DNA from: Hyphomicrobiales bacterium
GTDB taxonomy: Bacteria > Pseudomonadota > Alphaproteobacteria > Rhizobiales > Rhizobiaceae
Direction: 5' to 3'
Assembly (NCBI GenBank): GCA_011087745.1
Contig: JAALLB010000115.1
Coordinates: 1-5,976, forward strand
Length of the DNA stretch: 5,976 bases
The notes beneath the pieces were generated by a model. That model made no database searches and was not told the origin of the DNA. It saw only the letters and a list, made by a program, of their open reading frames with translations. A program made the position numbers and the translations under genes. Below, in pieces: positions 5,837 through 5,976 of this stretch. Within the stretch, counting starts at the first letter, position 1. Every line of letters starts with the position of its first letter.

Positions 5837-5912
5837 AGGGGTGTAGCTCAGCTGGTAGAGCGTCGGTCTCCAAAACCGAATGTCGTAGGTTCGATTCCTA
5901 TCGCCCCTGCCA
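5837..5912 (+). tRNA. tRNA-Trp (anticodon CCA)
   Basis: The 76-nt gene folds into a standard cloverleaf. The acceptor AGGGGTG (5837-5843) pairs with CGCCCCT (5902-5908), with one T-G wobble. The D stem is GCTC/GAGC. The anticodon stem is TCGGT/ACCGA (5863-5867 and 5875-5879), with loop CTCCAAA and anticodon CCA at 5870-5872. The T arm has GTAGG, loop TTCGATT and CCTAT. Discriminator G (5909) and an encoded CCA end (5910-5912) follow. G at the discriminator and anticodon CCA are the main bacterial TrpRS identity elements. In alphaproteobacteria this gene commonly sits between tuf and secE-nusG, so secE is expected just beyond the window. Confidence 0.97.
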
Positions 5913-5963
5913 TTTCTCTTAAATTGTTATACTCCGAGTCCTTGAAAATCTGATTATTTGGGG

Positions 5964-5969
5964 TTGACG
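5964..5969 (+). promoter_or_regulatory. Possible -35 box of the next operon (secE-nusG expected), cut by the window end
   Basis: TTGACG lies inside GGGGTTGACG (5960-5969), the same decamer that carries the -35 box proposed for the str operon at 112-121. The -10 region would fall beyond position 5976, so the promoter cannot be completed here. The 64 bases after tRNA-Trp contain no gene. A TATACT at 5928-5933 lacks a -35 partner. Confidence 0.3.
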
Positions 5970-5976
5970 TTTCAGG

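Overview
The window carries the str operon of a bacterium, most likely an alphaproteobacterium: rpsL (S12), rpsG (S7), fusA (EF-G) and tuf (EF-Tu), all on the + strand in the classical order. A YihY/BrkB-type inner-membrane protein gene and a tRNA-Trp(CCA) gene follow. The alphaproteobacterial call rests on the look of EF-Tu (391 aa, start MAKEKFERNKPH, end GAGIVATIIE), the S7 C-terminus FSHYRW, and tRNA-Trp on the 3' side, which in this class normally precedes secE-nusG. I cannot assign an order or genus. Base composition looks moderate, with many T-ending codons (GTT, GCT, CGT, GGT) in the highly expressed genes.

Region by region. Positions 1-435 hold no convincing gene. They contain small hairpins, a plausible promoter (TTGACG, 17-nt spacer, TATTAC at 116-144) and then a leader of about 285 nt with further inverted repeats before rpsL. 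Positions 436-4700 are the four translation genes, with gaps of 12, 77 and 63 nt; a 7-8 bp hairpin sits in the fusA-tuf gap just before the tuf ribosome-binding site. Positions 4701-5008 are the most unusual part. The last 34 nt of tuf plus 32 nt of its 3' flank recur as an imperfect direct repeat 128 bp downstream, and between the copies lies a palindromic insert. A strong intrinsic terminator follows (4884-4911). Positions 5009-5785 encode the YihY-type protein, whose reading frame is open upstream but has no ATG, GTG, TTG or CTG codon there. A hairpin then precedes tRNA-Trp (5837-5912), and the last bases hold a possible -35 element for the next operon.

How it fits together: S12 and S7 are small-subunit proteins, EF-Tu delivers aminoacyl-tRNA and EF-G translocates, so these genes are co-expressed translation machinery. 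The usual continuation of the str operon into rpsJ and the S10 genes is missing. Instead tuf runs into the tRNA-Trp side that normally flanks the second tuf copy. The duplicated tuf tail at this junction looks like a scar of tuf-associated rearrangement. I see no evidence of a wholly new enzymatic system here; the novel signal is the structure of the tuf 3' junction.
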